Assembly (NCBI GenBank): GCA_032622095.1
Contig: CP136066.1
Span: 172,301,164 to 172,365,163, forward strand
Source: Siphonodentalium dalli
Lineage: Eukaryota > Mollusca > Scaphopoda > Gadilida > Siphonodentaliidae
DNA: 64,000 bases
Direction: 5' to 3'
Of the stretch, positions 46,201 to 58,611 are shown in pieces. The notes beneath the pieces are model-generated. The model was not told the origin of the DNA, did not search any database, and worked only from the letters and a program-made list of their open reading frames with translations. Every line of letters begins with the position of its first letter. Position 1 is the stretch's first letter. The position numbers and the translations under genes are program-made.

Positions 46201-47418
46201 TCGTCTGATCATCATGAAATTTGTCATTGATGTTAATAATGACATGTAGATGGGAACGAGTGATTTTGGCGTCGTTCGGCCAAAAAACATGGCTGCCAGC
46301 AGCCATCTTGGATTTTACTCTTTGCATGACTAAATCCTTTGGCGCGGGCTACAGGTCGTTGTGTTGGTCGGAAGTTTATGAAATTTGTCATGGATGTTAA
46401 CACTGACATGTAGATGGGAACGAGTGATTTTGGAGTCGTTCGGCCAAAAAACATGGCCGCCAGCAGCCATCTTGGATTTTACTCTTTGCATGACTAAATC
46501 CTTTGGCGTGGGCTATAGGTTGCCTTTGTTCTAATCTTTATAAAATTTGTCATGAACGTTGACATTGACATGTAGATGGGAACGAATCATTGTCGGGTCA
46601 TTCGGCCAAAAAACATGGCTGCTGGTGGCCATCTTGGATTTCAAAATTCAATCCATTGGCGCGGGCTACAGGTCGTACTGTTCGTCTGATCATCATGAAA
46701 TTTGTCATGAATGATAACAATGACATGTAGATGGGATCCAGTCGTTTTGGGGTCATTTGGTAAAAAAACATGGCCACCAGCAGCCATCTTGGATTTTACT
46801 CTTTGCATGACTAAATCCTTTGGTGCGGGCTACAGGTCGTAGCTTTGGTCAAATGGTCATGAAATTTGTCATTAATTATAACAATGACATGTAGATGGGA
46901 ACGAGTCGTTTTGGGGTCATTCGGTCAAAAAACATTGCCACCAGCATTTTACTTTTCGCATGACTAAATTCTTTGGCGTGGGCTACAGGTCATACCTTTG
47001 GTCTGATATTTATTAAATTTGTCATGAATGTTGACATTGACATGTAGATGGGAACGAATCATTGTGGGGTCATTCGGCCAAAAAACATGGCTGCCAGCGG
47101 CCATCTTGGATTTCAAAATTCAATCCATTGGCGCGGTCTACAGGTCGTACTGTTCGTCTGATCATCATGAAATTTGTATGTCGTAGCTTTGGTCAGATCT
47201 TCATAAAATTTGTCATGGATGTTAACAATTATACGTAGATGGGAACGAGTTCTTTTGGGGTCAATTGGCCAAAAAAAATGGCCATCAGCAGCCATCTTGT
47301 ATTTTACTCTTTGCATCACTAAATCCTTTGGCGCATGTTAGACATTTCAATTAGCACCTTTCCTATTCCTCCATTTACTGTCAACCATTAAATTATTCCC
47401 CTACCTAAGTTGAGCTAC

Positions 47419-47433
47419 AGTGTCATTGACACT
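47419..47433 (+). repeat. 3' terminal hairpin of element 1
   Basis: AGTGTC-ATT-GACACT, two or three bases from the end of homology. An identical hairpin ends element 2 at 55536-55550. Helitron-like elements carry such a hairpin close to the 3' end. Confidence 0.75.
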
Positions 47434-47435
47434 TT

Positions 47436-49321
47436 CATATATTATACTAGAAGGTGACCCGACTTCGTCCGGGCTTTGACCTTGAATTGACCATTTTGAA
47501 GGTCAAGGTCAGGTCGGGGTCGCGATTTGACCCGTCGAAAACACTCCCCCGATAAAAAATATCCCTAGGTATAAAATTTCGTCGAAATCCGTTAAGTTGA
47601 GTTAATTCTGCCTTTTTAATTCTGCCTTTAAATGATGGTACCCGTCCCGTGATCGCACCCATCCCCAAAAGAGGTACGTTTGTGGGTACCCGTTTCAAGG
47701 TGAAGATCACCTCGGGCGGAAAGCCCTAAGTACGTCACACAACATGCTCATGTCTCGATACAGTCTTGTATTCCCAATTCTCTCATAATAAAAAACACAC
47801 TCGTTGCAAACGATCCGCACCGTTACCGGACTGGCGTTTATTGTAAACATGAAAACTGCATACCAGTGGGCACATGTCACATTTACATGGAGTACAATTT
47901 TACCATCTACCTGGTCTGCGACGACGGTCGGGAAAACCCTCCTTTTATTTAGGAGGAAACCTGTTTTCCGAAACCCAATCAAAGCCGCAGCTCAAATGTT
48001 CGGAAATTCATCTGTACAAATAATATCCTATGCTATATGAGTATAAATACATATTGTTATGACTTTACATGCAAAATCAATAGCCGTGCAACTTTCTTAT
48101 ATTGCATGTTATAAGCATAGTCTACTCTTTTACACATATGTCTCTGCATTGAATTTTTAATGAACTATCTTCAATGTAATTATAAGTTTGAGATCTAAAT
48201 CCGGCGAAGGTTAAGACTAGAATGATACTACACTATCACTGTGTTATTGACCACCACTCATAACACAGCTCAGAATACACTCACATTGGCCACTGCCTTA
48301 ACGCTTATCGCTTATCGATCATGTCTAATTGTTCACTACTAATTATGACCCGCACTGTGAATACAAACTTTTTTCGCTAATCAAGCAAACGCGGAAAAGT
48401 ACTAACACACACACACGCCCAGACTCAGACGTAATAATCACATTACACACATACGCTCTTTATCGACGACACTGCGGATACGAACGCTCTTTAACTATCA
48501 ACGCGATTAATCCCACCGTGCCAATGGCGGTAATGTTTGTGACTGAGGGTGGAGAAGGAGTGCTCTGACGTTCTCAGAAGCGGTGCGATGCCACTTCATC
48601 TGGAATTTTACCCTTAGATAGGAAGTTTGGGCTCAATCCTTCCGGCAGTTTTCGAGTTCATCGCGATCACACAGACACACACACAGATCTTCCAAAATAT
48701 ACAGTAGATGATATAGATCACTGGTGTCAATTCTCACACAATTTATGTGTCTGATTTTGTAACATTTTTATTTACCGCGAATTTTGGAAATCGGTCTCAA
48801 TTTTTACAATTTTCAGCAATTTTTTGACGTTGGCAGGGGGATATAACTATTTAATTCGTTACACATCTCTTTGTGATTCATGTGTTTATTTCTAAAAAAT
48901 CGTCGTTAACACAGGTTACCGAACAAATTTCGGAGAAAAATTGAAAAGCTGAATTGTTTACAATGAAATCGGAAAAGGAAGTAATCACAGGGTATATCCT
49001 GCATGTAAGAATACACGAAACCACGCACCCCCTCCAAATTCCATACATACCTATCCCAGTCACTCAAAAAATAGGACTGTTCGCTTGCCAAATTATTAAA
49101 CAGACAAACTATTTCAATTCATAGGATAGCTATGATCGGACATATCCGATATTACAACAGGAAACATTCAATATAATTACGCCCTATATGGGTGTTTACT
49201 GCTACGCTGATCTGGTCGTGACAATGGGGCAATAGGCGATGGGCACTTCTGGCAGGACAACACATTCGCGGATGTCTCATTGTTGCAGTTTAACTTTTAT
49301 GACCGCGTTAATTGCTTGCTA
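47436..49321. other. Probable old repeat remnants, undefined
   Basis: GACCTTGAATTGACC/GGTCAAGGTCAGGTCGG near 47480 and AAATCCGTTAAGTTGAGTT near 47587 have the look of invertebrate transposon termini. The segment ending in TCGCGATCACACAGACACAC near 48680 looks like a matching far end. I cannot show that they belong together, and no gene is seen. Confidence 0.35.
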
Positions 49322-49618
49322 TGTTTAGGTATGAACAAAAGCTGGGCCACTCTTGAAGATTTTATGGCGGGAGCACAATGCAATATAACAGCTAACTTTG
49401 CTGATGAAGTATGAGACACGTCTCAGTTGGAATGTAGACTAAATGTATTGCGAAGTATCGGGCGTGTATTTAATCCGTTTAGTAGATTTTTAGTCATTTA
49501 GAGTATTTCTGGTGTGGTGAATGAGAAACCTGCAGTAATAAGCCGTAGTTTTTGTAATAATTTGAAGGATTATTTGTTTTAACGGAATTCTGAGGCGGTC
49601 ATTCGTGAAACCGATATA

Positions 49619-49679
<61 letters not shown>

Positions 49680-49722
49680 GCCTAATAATATGATCTTGAG
49701 GGCGTTACTATTTCTGACAATG
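49322..49722 (-). repeat. Dispersed repeat, inverted copy with (TA)n
   Basis: Reverse-complement match to 38637-38900, with an extra ~110 bp in the middle and the AT tract expanded into (TA)n at 49619-49679. Confidence 0.75.
49619..49679. repeat. (TA)n microsatellite
   Basis: About 28 TA units. It can extrude as a cruciform and is likely hypervariable. Confidence 0.95.
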
Positions 49723-50300
49723 GTATTCTTGTTTCAAGTTAGCCGTGTGTTCAGGTGTCAATCCAATAGTGCTAAATTATATTGTTACTATAACTAGAAA
49801 AAGAATATTATGTGATTAGGCCAGCTACTGTGGTACTATCGGAAAATAGAATAGCAGTCTGCAGACAATCAGAATTCTAGAAAGCCACGTGCGATATAAT
49901 ACACTTGCCAGTCTGTTTGCTATCTGTTCCAACACAATTAGGGCTAGAAATCTCGGTCAGGAAATGATCACAATATCAGAGTATTCACAAGCAATTTGGC
50001 TACGAAATTATCACAGTCACCTATGCATAATTGGACTTCCCTTGATTATACTACGTTTCGGCGAACACTATACACAAATATACTGTGTGATATTTAATTC
50101 TATGTTGAACCAAAAAGAACCGATATCGGTGTGCTGCATAAACTGTCAGAAATATCCTGATCCCTCCGGAATATGAGATAATTATATCCAGGCCATGCGC
50201 ACGAGTGTAAGATATGAAACACTATGTAATCCTCCGTAGGATATGGTATCATATAATATGTGATCCTCGTCTCAGGAGTCCCTCGTGGCTCAATGAAGGT
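49723..50300. other. Unassigned stretch
   Basis: A 95-codon open frame at 49889-50176 (+) has no recognisable motif. Otherwise nothing was seen. Confidence 0.35.
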
Positions 50301-50386
50301 AGGATCATATATCAAAATGAGAGGATATATATGGTGATCCCATGAGACGGGGATCACCATATCCTCTCATTTTGATATGTGATCCT
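50301..50386. repeat. 86-bp palindrome
   Basis: AGGATCATATATCAAAATGA at the left and TCATTTTGATATGTGATCCT at the right, with the GGATATATATGG/CCATATCC block between, around ATGAGACGG. A related shorter ATATGTGATCCTCGTC word lies just upstream at 50250. Confidence 0.8.
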
Positions 50387-50483
50387 AAAATAAGAAAATA
50401 TTTTTATTAACTAAATAACGGAGATATTTGAAGAAGTGTTTTTGACGAAATAACGAGCATATTTGGAGAAGTGTTTTAAAGAG

Positions 50484-50701
50484 CGTATTAAAGTGCATTC
50501 TCATATATGTGCGAGTCGACCATAGGACGCCTCGCTTATATAAGAGATTTCAATGGCTTTCAAGATCATGGTAAATATTGTTCGGCCAATGCATTCTCTT
50601 ATATATATGAGGCGCCCTATGGGAGACTCGCATATATAAGAAAATGCATTGGCACAGGGTTTTCGCAAACATTGAGGAAGCTCCATTCGTCAAAGGGTTA
50701 A
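50484..50701. mobile_element. Hairpin MITE, family C, left-truncated
   Basis: The right end reads GGAAGCTCCATTCGTCAAAGGGTTAA. Two core hairpins are at 50493-50550 (imperfect) and 50585-50653. The left terminus is missing. Confidence 0.75.
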
Positions 50702-51410
50702 CAATTATATGTATTTGTTGAATATGTGATGAAGGGGACATTGATAATCCCGTGTACATACTGATATATTATTGATGATGATGGACACGGATCAATGTGT
50801 GATAACTTATACATACATGTATATTCATATACACCTTTTGCATGGTGTCCTCGGTATAGAGACGCAACTATATATGTATATTGATATTAATGACAGTTTT
50901 TCAGCACCCAAAATTAACGGGAAAAAAAACAAAAAACAAATAAACACATATATCAATGTTTGGATATGCATCCTTCTCAGAATATGAAAATTATAAATTA
51001 ACTAGGGGATTGCCCGTCACAAATGACGAGTGACAAACATGTCCTGCGGGAAAATATCGTTACCGCTGCACCGTTTATAACGATATAAAGAATTCGGGCA
51101 AACGGCGCGCAGAGATTTCCGGAATTTTGATTTGGTGTTTTGTAATGGCGGACACCGCTGAAAACACATTCGTCTTCGGACAAACGCATTATATTAGTGA
51201 AAATATCGCATTGATAACCTTTGGGAAATGCGTTATATCTCAGGGCGTCTTGTACCGATTGACCTGAAATTTTGCACGTCGTATTCTAAGATGTGCCACA
51301 TGACATGGTAACAAATTTGGCACAATTAGATACGAGGGTGCTAACAAACACATACGCTCAAAGACAAACACTTGGCTTTAATTTGAGGTATACATATTAT
51401 TGTGCTGTAT
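50702..51410. other. Unassigned stretch
   Basis: 51001-51370 has the general look of a decayed TE end (TTGCCCGTCACAAATGACG and CCGATTGACCTGAAATTTTG words). No partner was found. Confidence 0.35.
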
Positions 51411-51875
51411 ATATGTGACCCGCCATATCAAATCCAGTCGTATGTCGGGATTATTTTACCCTGTGGCAATGCATTCTCTTATATATTCGAGTCGACCATA
51501 GGTCGTATCGCATATATAAGAGAATGCATTGGCCTAACAATTTTTTATCATTTTTTTAAAATAAATGTTTCTTACATTTTTTAGGACATAAAATAAAAAA
51601 CATCTATTACCCTGCAGGGAGCCCCACACATATTTAGACGCATATAGAAGAGTGTCGTCTGCTCATGTTTGTCTGGGGCTCTGTATGGGTAAAATTATAA
51701 AATTGTTAAAGAATACAAGAACAAATTATTAAAATTGTAAAAAATTGTTTGGCCAATGCATTCTCTTATATATACGAGGCGACCTATGGTCGACTCGCAT
51801 ATATAATAGAATGCATTGGCACAGGGTAAAAAAAATCCCGACTTACGACTGGATTTGATATGGCGGGTCACATAT
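51411..51875. mobile_element. Hairpin MITE, family D (GTGACCCGCCATATC ends)
   Basis: The ends are GTGACCCGCCATATCAAATC and the inverse, with CGGGATT/AATCCCG further in, unlike families A-C. The same core hairpins occur at 51466-51533 and 51752-51820. A small inverted-repeat insertion (GGAGCCCCACACA/TGTCTGGGGCTC) lies at about 51602-51690. The flank is ATAT-rich, so TTAA is not seen here. Confidence 0.8.
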
Positions 51876-52495
51876 GTCGGCTGAATAACATACTCCAACA
51901 GGACCCACATTCTTGAGAGTGTTATCTGCTGCATGTCAATCATACTTCTCTCAGTCATCTGGTTCCTTGATACAAGGGGAACTAGTTTTTGGTCTAATGC
52001 TTCGCCAAGCAAACGACAAATCAATTACATTTTATCTTAGTTGTCTCTTGATGAATTTCATAGAGGGATGCCTAATAGTCGCAACATGCTGGACCCAATC
52101 TACTTCCTATTTCCGTCACCCTAATATCGCTCATAACGATGCGCGCTGTTGGTATCCTTATTCCACTGATGATGGAAGGAACTAGGTCAGGAGAGTGAGG
52201 AAATTAGCCACCTCGATGCGAATCATTTGTAGATACCATCACGGCGATGTATATCGCGTAATGGCAATTAGCGCCCTATACCTCGAATTACTGTCCGAGG
52301 ACGCGCTTGATCTACTGACCCCATCTTCACTACGCAACACCCTTCCACGACCGTACTGGTAAATATTGTAATTTTATTAGCCAGGTTTAGCCATACATAC
52401 GTGTAGCTTGTAATGTGTGTTATTACGATATTGTTATGGAGATACAATTGGCGGGAACAGCCACGTGACTTTACGGCTCCAAACATACACATTTT
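51876..52495. other. Unassigned stretch
   Basis: No gene or repeat recognised between the family D element and the second ~161-bp array. Confidence 0.4.
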
Positions 52496-55400
52496 TAGCT
52501 CAACTTACTTTTGTAAGTTTGAGCTATTGCCATGGCTTGGCGTCCGTCGTCCGTGTGTCCCTGTGTCCGTGTGTCCGTGTGTCCGTGTGTGCGTGTGTCC
52601 GTCAACAATTTCCTTTGGCGCGGGCTACAGGTCGTACCTTTGGTCTGATCTTTATGAAATTTTGCATGTATGTTGACATTGACATGTAGATGGGAACGAG
52701 TCATTTTGGGGACATTCGGCCAAAAAACATGGCCGCTGGTGGCCATCTTGGATTTCAAAATTCAATCCATTGGCGCGGGCTACAGGTCGTACTGTTCGTT
52801 TGATCATCATGACATTTGTCATGGATGTTAATATTGACATGTAGATGGGAACGAGTCATTTTGGGGTCGTTCGGCCAAAAAACATGGCCGTCAGCAGCCA
52901 TCTTGGATTTTACTCTTTGCATGACTAAATCATTTGGCGCAGGCTACAGGTCGTAGTTTTGATCGGAACTTCATGAAATTTGTCATGGATGTTAACAATG
53001 ACATGTAGATGGAACGAGTGTTTTGGGGTTGTTCGGCCAAAAAACATGGCCGCCAGCAGCCATCTTGGATTTTACTCTTTGCATGACTAAATCCTTTGGC
53101 GCGGGCTACAGGTCGTACCTTTGGTCTGATCTTTATGAAATTTGTCATGAATGTTGACATTGACATGTAGATGGGAACAAGTCATTTTGGGGTCATTCGG
53201 CCAAAAAACATGGCCGCTGGTGGCCATTTTGGATTTCAAAATTCAATCCATTGGCGCGGGCTACAGGTGGTACTGTTCGTCTGATCATTATGAAATTTGT
53301 CATGGATGTTAATATTGACATGTAGATGGGAACGAGTCATTTTGGGGTCGTTCGGCCAAAAAACATGGCCGCTGGCAGCCATCTTGGATTGTACTCTTTG
53401 CATGACTAAATCCTTGGGCGCAGGCTACAGGTCGTAGTTTTGATCGGAACTTCATGAAATTTGTCATGGATGTTAACAATCACATGTAGATGGGAACGAG
53501 TGATTTTGGGGTTGTTCGGCCAAAAAACATGGCCGCCAGCAGCCATCATGGATTTTACTCTTTGCATGACTAAATCCTTTGGCGCGGGCTACAGGTCGTA
53601 CCTATGGTCTGATCTTTATGAATTTTGTCATGGATGTTGACATTGACATGTAGATGGGAACGAGTCATTTTGGGGTCATTCGGCCAAAAAACATGGCCGC
53701 TGGTGGCCATTTTGGATTTCAAAATTCAATCCATTGGCGCGGGCTACAGGTCGTGCTGTTCGTCTGATCATGATGAAATTTGTCATGGATGTTAATATTG
53801 ACATGTAGATGGGAACGAGTGATTTTGGGGTCGTTCAGCCAAAAAACATGGCCGCCAGCAGCCATCTTGGATTTTACTCTTTGCATGACTAAATTCTTTG
53901 GCGCGGGCTACAGGTTGTAGCTTTGGTCAGAACTTCATGAAATTTGTCATGAATATTGATATTGACATGTATATGGGAACGAGTTATTTTGGGGTCATAC
54001 GGCCAAAAAACATGGCCGCTGGCAGCCATCTTGGATTTTACTCTTTGCATGACTAAATCCTTTGGCGCAGGCTAAAGGTCGTAGTTTTGATCAGAACTTC
54101 ATGAAATTTGTCATGGATGTTAACAATGACATGTAGATGGGAACGAGTAAATCCTTTGGCGCGGGCTACAGGTCGTACCTATGATCTGATCTTTATGAAT
54201 TTTGTCATTAATGTTGACATTGACATGTAGATGGGAACAAGTCATTTTGGGGTCATTCGGCCAAAAAACATGGCCGCTGGTGGCCATTTTGGATTTCAAA
54301 ATTCAATCCATTGGCGCGGGCTACAGGTCGTGCTGTTCGTCTGATCATCATGAAATTTGTCATGGATGTTAATATTGACATGTAGATGGGAACGAGTGAT
54401 TTTGGGGTCGTTCAGCCAAAAAACATGGCCGCCAGCAGCCATCATGGATTTTACTCTTTGCATGACTAAATCCTTTGGCGCGGGCTACAGGTCGTACCTA
54501 TGGTACCTATAGAAAAAACATGGCCGCCAGCAGCCATCTTGGATTTTACTATTTGCATGACTAAATTCTTTGGCGCTGGCTACAGGTTGTAGCTTTGGTC
54601 AGAACTTCATGAAATCTGTCATGGATGTTAACAATGATATGTAGATGGGAACGAGTGATTTTGGGGTCGTTCGGCCAAAAAAACATGGCCGCCAGCAGCC
54701 ATCTTGGATTTTACTCTTTCAATGACTAAATCCTTTGGCGCGGGTTACAGGTCGTACCTTTGGTCTGACCTTTATGAAATTTGTCATGAATATTGATATT
54801 GGCATGGATATGGGATCGAGTCATTTTGGGGTCATACGGCCAAAAAACATGGCCGCTGGCAGCCATCTTGGATTTCAAAATTCAATCCATTGGCATGGGC
54901 TACAGGTCGTACTGTTTGTCTGATCATCATTATATTTATCATGGATGTTAATATTAACATGTAGATGGGAACGAGTCATTTTGGGGTCGTTTGGCTAAAA
55001 AATATGTCCGCCAGCAGCCATATTGGATTTTACTCTTTGCATGAATAAATCCTTTGGTGCGGGCTACAGGTCGTAGCTTTGGTCGGAACTTCATGAAATG
55101 TGTCATGTATGTTAACAATGACATGTAGATGGGAAACGAGTCATTTTGGGGTCGTTCAGCCGGAAAACATGGCCGCCAGCAGCCATCTTGGATTTTACTC
55201 TTTGCATGACTAAATCCATTGGCACAGGCTACAGGTCATACCTTTGATGAGATCATTATGAGATTTGTAAAGGCTGTAGATGGGAACAAGTCATTTTGGG
55301 GTAATTCGGAAAAAAACATGGCTGCCGGTGGCCATTTTAGAATTTACTCTTTGCATCAATAAATCGTTTGGCACACCATAATCACCACATCCCTGATCCG

Positions 55401-55552
55401 ATCATTATGAAACCTGTTATGAATGTTGATATTGACATATACATCTAGTCTTACTTAGACATTTCAATTAGCACTTTTCCTATTCCTCCATTTACTGTCA
55501 ACCATTAAATTATTCCCCTACCTAAGTTGAGCTACAGTGTCATTGACACTTT
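52496..55552 (+). mobile_element. Pearl/HINE-like element 2 with ~161-bp tandem core
   Basis: Same start hairpin, microsatellite (52545-52603), core monomers (about 17-18) and near-identical 3' block as element 1, including the hairpin at 55536-55550. Irregular junctions at about 54149 and 54505 mark partial monomers fused after deletions. CATTTTTA is present at both outer edges (52490-52497 and 55553-55560), which could be a target duplication or coincidence. Monomers are more diverged than in element 1. Confidence 0.8.
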
Positions 55553-55814
55553 CATTTTTACTATATCGACCCAATCTGTAGCAAACGAAAATGTATAAAC
55601 TAATGAAACTAGTCAGTGGTGAGGATTAAGTTTCACACTGCAACCGATACGCTAAATTGGCATAAATAAAGATATTCCACGCGGCAAATCCCATTACCCT
55701 ACTGCCTGTGTAGTTTTGGTGGCTCATTCGGCTATTCGACTATTAGAATATCTAATTACTAGTATCTCTCTTTGCTAACATTTCGATGTAGTACATGTTG
55801 GTCCAAAGTCGTTG

Positions 55815-55920
55815 GTTTCGTTTGGTTGGTTTGAACATTATTGTTGTAACAAGTTACAAGGGACTGGGGCACAGGTTATATATCAACTTAATTTTGCCCC
55901 TCTCCTTACAATATACACAC
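55815..55920 (-). repeat. LINE-type 3' end with stem-loop, copy C
   Basis: On the minus strand GGA-GA-GGGGC ... GCCCC-AG-TCC gives the same two-helix stem as copies A and B. The tail reads AACAATAATGTTCAAACC. Confidence 0.5.
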
Positions 55921-56149
55921 AAAGTCGTTGAACAACAAAACTTTTAAACGAAATGATCGTGTACGTGGAGGCTGAATGGACAAGTGATTGTGTTAGCCAA
56001 TGGCAACACACGTTACAAGTTACACGTACGTGTGTCTAAACCTGGTTATTGTCTTATACCTTTACCTATTAAAGACATAATTACTGGGCGCTTAGTTTCG
56101 TGAATCAAACTGATGCGTGATACACAGGCCTATATATATGTCAACTGGA

Positions 56150-56485
56150 AGAATGTGATACTTGACTATTATTTCCAAAACTTCCAATTACGCCGTGTTT
56201 TCGGTTTCTGTTTTATCATTTTTATCATTTTTTCTTACATTCTTTAACAATTTAATCATTTTTTCTTACTTCTTTATCAATTGTTTTTATCAATTTTTCT
56301 TACATTGTTCAACAATTTTTAAATTTTTTATCATTATCTCTTACATTCTTTACCAATTTTTTATAATTTTTATAATTTTTCTTACATTTTTTAATAATTA
56401 TTAAAAATAATATAAAATTTGTTAGATCAATGCGTTCTCTTATATATGGCTGACTCGCATATATAAGCGAATGCATTGGCACAGG
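56150..56485. mobile_element. Hairpin MITE fragment with expanded AT spacer
   Basis: 56195-56410 is a run of TTTTTCTTACATTCTTTAAC-type units, the spacer motif of family A and B elements, here expanded. It is followed by a shortened core hairpin (56425-56480) and ACAGGG. Neither TIR is recognisable. Confidence 0.65.
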
Positions 56486-57169
56486 GTTTTAATGCTATGT
56501 CATTATACGGCAGAAAGTTCAATTTGCACATCCCTCCCTTTGAGGCCTTTGGCGTGATAGTGGACAGTTACATCCCGCTGCTCCGGGGCTACTGCGTGAT
56601 GATAGACGAAAAAATTCAGCAACTGTATTCGGGGACGTGTTCTTCTCTATAGGCGTGTCTTAGTAATCAACTTACTCACAAGTGGCCAGATAAGATGAAT
56701 ATAACCCCAGCACGCGGTTTGATAATACGACACTTCGTTAAACATCGACTACGTTCTGTAATCTCGCGCTTAAGTACCTCTCATGAATGAGGGCTCTCGG
56801 TTGAATTTTATCAGTTCGATATCTGAACGTACTCCTGGTTAATTTGAGTTCATTTTGCCGTGATGCATTCATTTCCTTCACAATCAGTTTTATTGGCACA
56901 ATGCCAAGATTCCATTACGGGTGCACCGATTTCTTATCTGTAACGTTGACGAACAATAGTCGGTATTAATAAACTATAGTTAACTCTGACATTGTATTGA
57001 CGTTTGTGTATGAAAACATCGAACCCACATAAAGCTGAAATTAACTTATGTACACGTGTGCTGACATGTACATATAATATATAAGTTAAACGCGGAGTAT
57101 AGCGCACTATGTCGCCATGCTGTCCAAACACTGCCTAACTAAATATGAGAGTGCATTGTACATATATAG
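56486..57169. other. Unassigned stretch
   Basis: Nothing recognised. Confidence 0.4.
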
Positions 57170-58350
57170 TTATAGAGCCCTGCCAGGTTACCGACTAGCA
57201 TGAAATGTTCCAAATCACGAAATTCATATATTGGAAGAAAGACTCTGACGCGCTCGTCGTCTCTGACATAGGTTTCTTCGTTGCCCTTATCTAGGTTTAG
57301 GCCCCCCCCCAAATAAGACAGTAACTATACATGTATAGTTATTGACCCCTGAATTGTTAGGCCACTATAGCATGACATGTTCCAAATTACGAAATTCATA
57401 TCTTGGAAGACAAGACTCTGACGCGCTTGTTGTCTCTGACATAGGTTTTTTTTCGTTGCCCTTTACTAGGTTTAGCCGCCGCCCCTTAATAAGACAGTAC
57501 CTGTACATGTAGAGTTATTGACCCCTGCATTGTTACGCCACTAACATGAAATGTTCCAAATCACGAAATGTATACAAGATGACGCGCTTGTTGTCTCTGA
57601 CAAAGGTTGCGTTCGTTGTCATTAGATAGGTTTAGACCCCTAAATATGACAGTACCTACATCTATAGCTACAGAACCCTGCATGGTTACGCCACTATATA
57701 GTTACATGAGTGTTACATATCACGAATTTCATATCATATATAGACAAGATTGTGATGCGCTCGTCATATCTGCCATACGCAGGTTGCTTTCGTTGCCCTC
57801 AGCTAGGTTTAACCCCTTAAAGGTACTCAATCCGATTCGATCGTCCCCATATAATCAGATTCCAACAACAACATTTTTTTAAATGGCGATTCAGTTAACA
57901 GAATCGATTAATTGCCTAAAAGATTGCCCGAATCGTGTTATTTATCAACATGTTGCTCGATGAAATTTGGCTTTTTTACCAACAGAAAGCCTCTTGATTT
58001 TAGATTTATCCATCTTCATCCGCAATTTGGTCCGAGACCGTCGGCTGGTCGACTGTTTCCATTGCCACTAATAATTATCGATGGTGAAAAATAATAGATT
58101 TTAAAAATCGATATCAAATAACTCTGAGCTTTGATAGGTGGGTTCCTCGACTCGAATCAAATATTTTTTACCTCCGAATCCAAATAAATAGTAATTGAGG
58201 GGCACTTAATCGGATTATGCATCTTTAAATAAGACAATACCTTTACATGTACCTATACATGTATAGCGATAGACTCCTGCATAGTTACGCCACTGGAAAT
58301 AGGTGTTACAGATCACGAATTTCATATGATGGACAAGATTCTGACGCGCG
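57170..58350. repeat. ~170-bp satellite, about five units, MITE-interrupted
   Basis: Units share GTTACGCCACTA, ATGTTCCAAATCACGAAATT, TCTGACGCGCT and TAGGTTTAG.CCCC...AATAAGACAGTACC. The fourth unit is split by the TTAA MITE at 57817-58228 and resumes exactly afterwards. Confidence 0.8.
57817..58228 (+). mobile_element. TTAA-flanked MITE inside a satellite unit
   Basis: TTAA is duplicated at both ends, with ends AGGTACTCAATCCGATTC and the inverse of AGATGCATAATCCGATTA. Neighbouring satellite units show the uninterrupted CCCCTTAATAAGAC site (near 57483). A partial copy is at 12797-12951. Confidence 0.85.
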
Positions 58351-58611
58351 CGTCAGTTTTTGTGGATTTATTTTACGCCTCCTCGCGGCCATAAATCTCT
58401 TATCACCGCGATCAGTGTTATTTTAGTCTCGGCATTCTTATCCTCAGATACCCGGTGTAACATCGCTCACAGGTGCGGTATCATGGGTTCTTATCAAATT
58501 ATTAGCAAATCTCATTCATAACTGTCTTATATCAGTAGACGGATTACTGTATGATCATATCAAAATACTAACGCTCGAAGCTCTTCCACCACCGACTGTC
58601 TTCGGTGATGA

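Larger units (their letters stand above)
43151..47435 (+). mobile_element. Pearl/HINE-like element 1 with ~161-bp tandem core
   Basis: The 5' end TTAGCTCAACTTACTTGTAA is itself a hairpin with GTAAGTTTGAGCTA, followed by a (CGTGTGTC)n microsatellite (43199-43272). About 25 monomers of ~161 bp follow, each with TTGGCGCGGGCTACAGG, TGACATGTAGATGGGAACGA and ATGGCCGCCAGCAGCCATCT. The 3' end is a unique block with AGTTGAGCTA and a terminal AGTGTC-ATT-GACACT hairpin at 47419-47433. Monomers are arranged in a 483-bp three-monomer higher-order unit. A tandem core, a microsatellite and a 3' hairpin match pearl elements, now viewed as non-autonomous Helentrons. Reading frames inside are artefacts. Confidence 0.8.

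Noticed and set aside
51913-52185. 90-codon open frame as a possible host exon
   Set aside because: No motif, splice context or conserved composition supports it; frames of this size are expected by chance in 64 kb.
43156-53166. Recurrent ~75-codon frames with MFFGRTTPKS and ARAKGFSHAKSK
   Set aside because: They recur once per tandem monomer on the minus strand and have no independent coding signal; they are shadows of the ~161-bp repeat.
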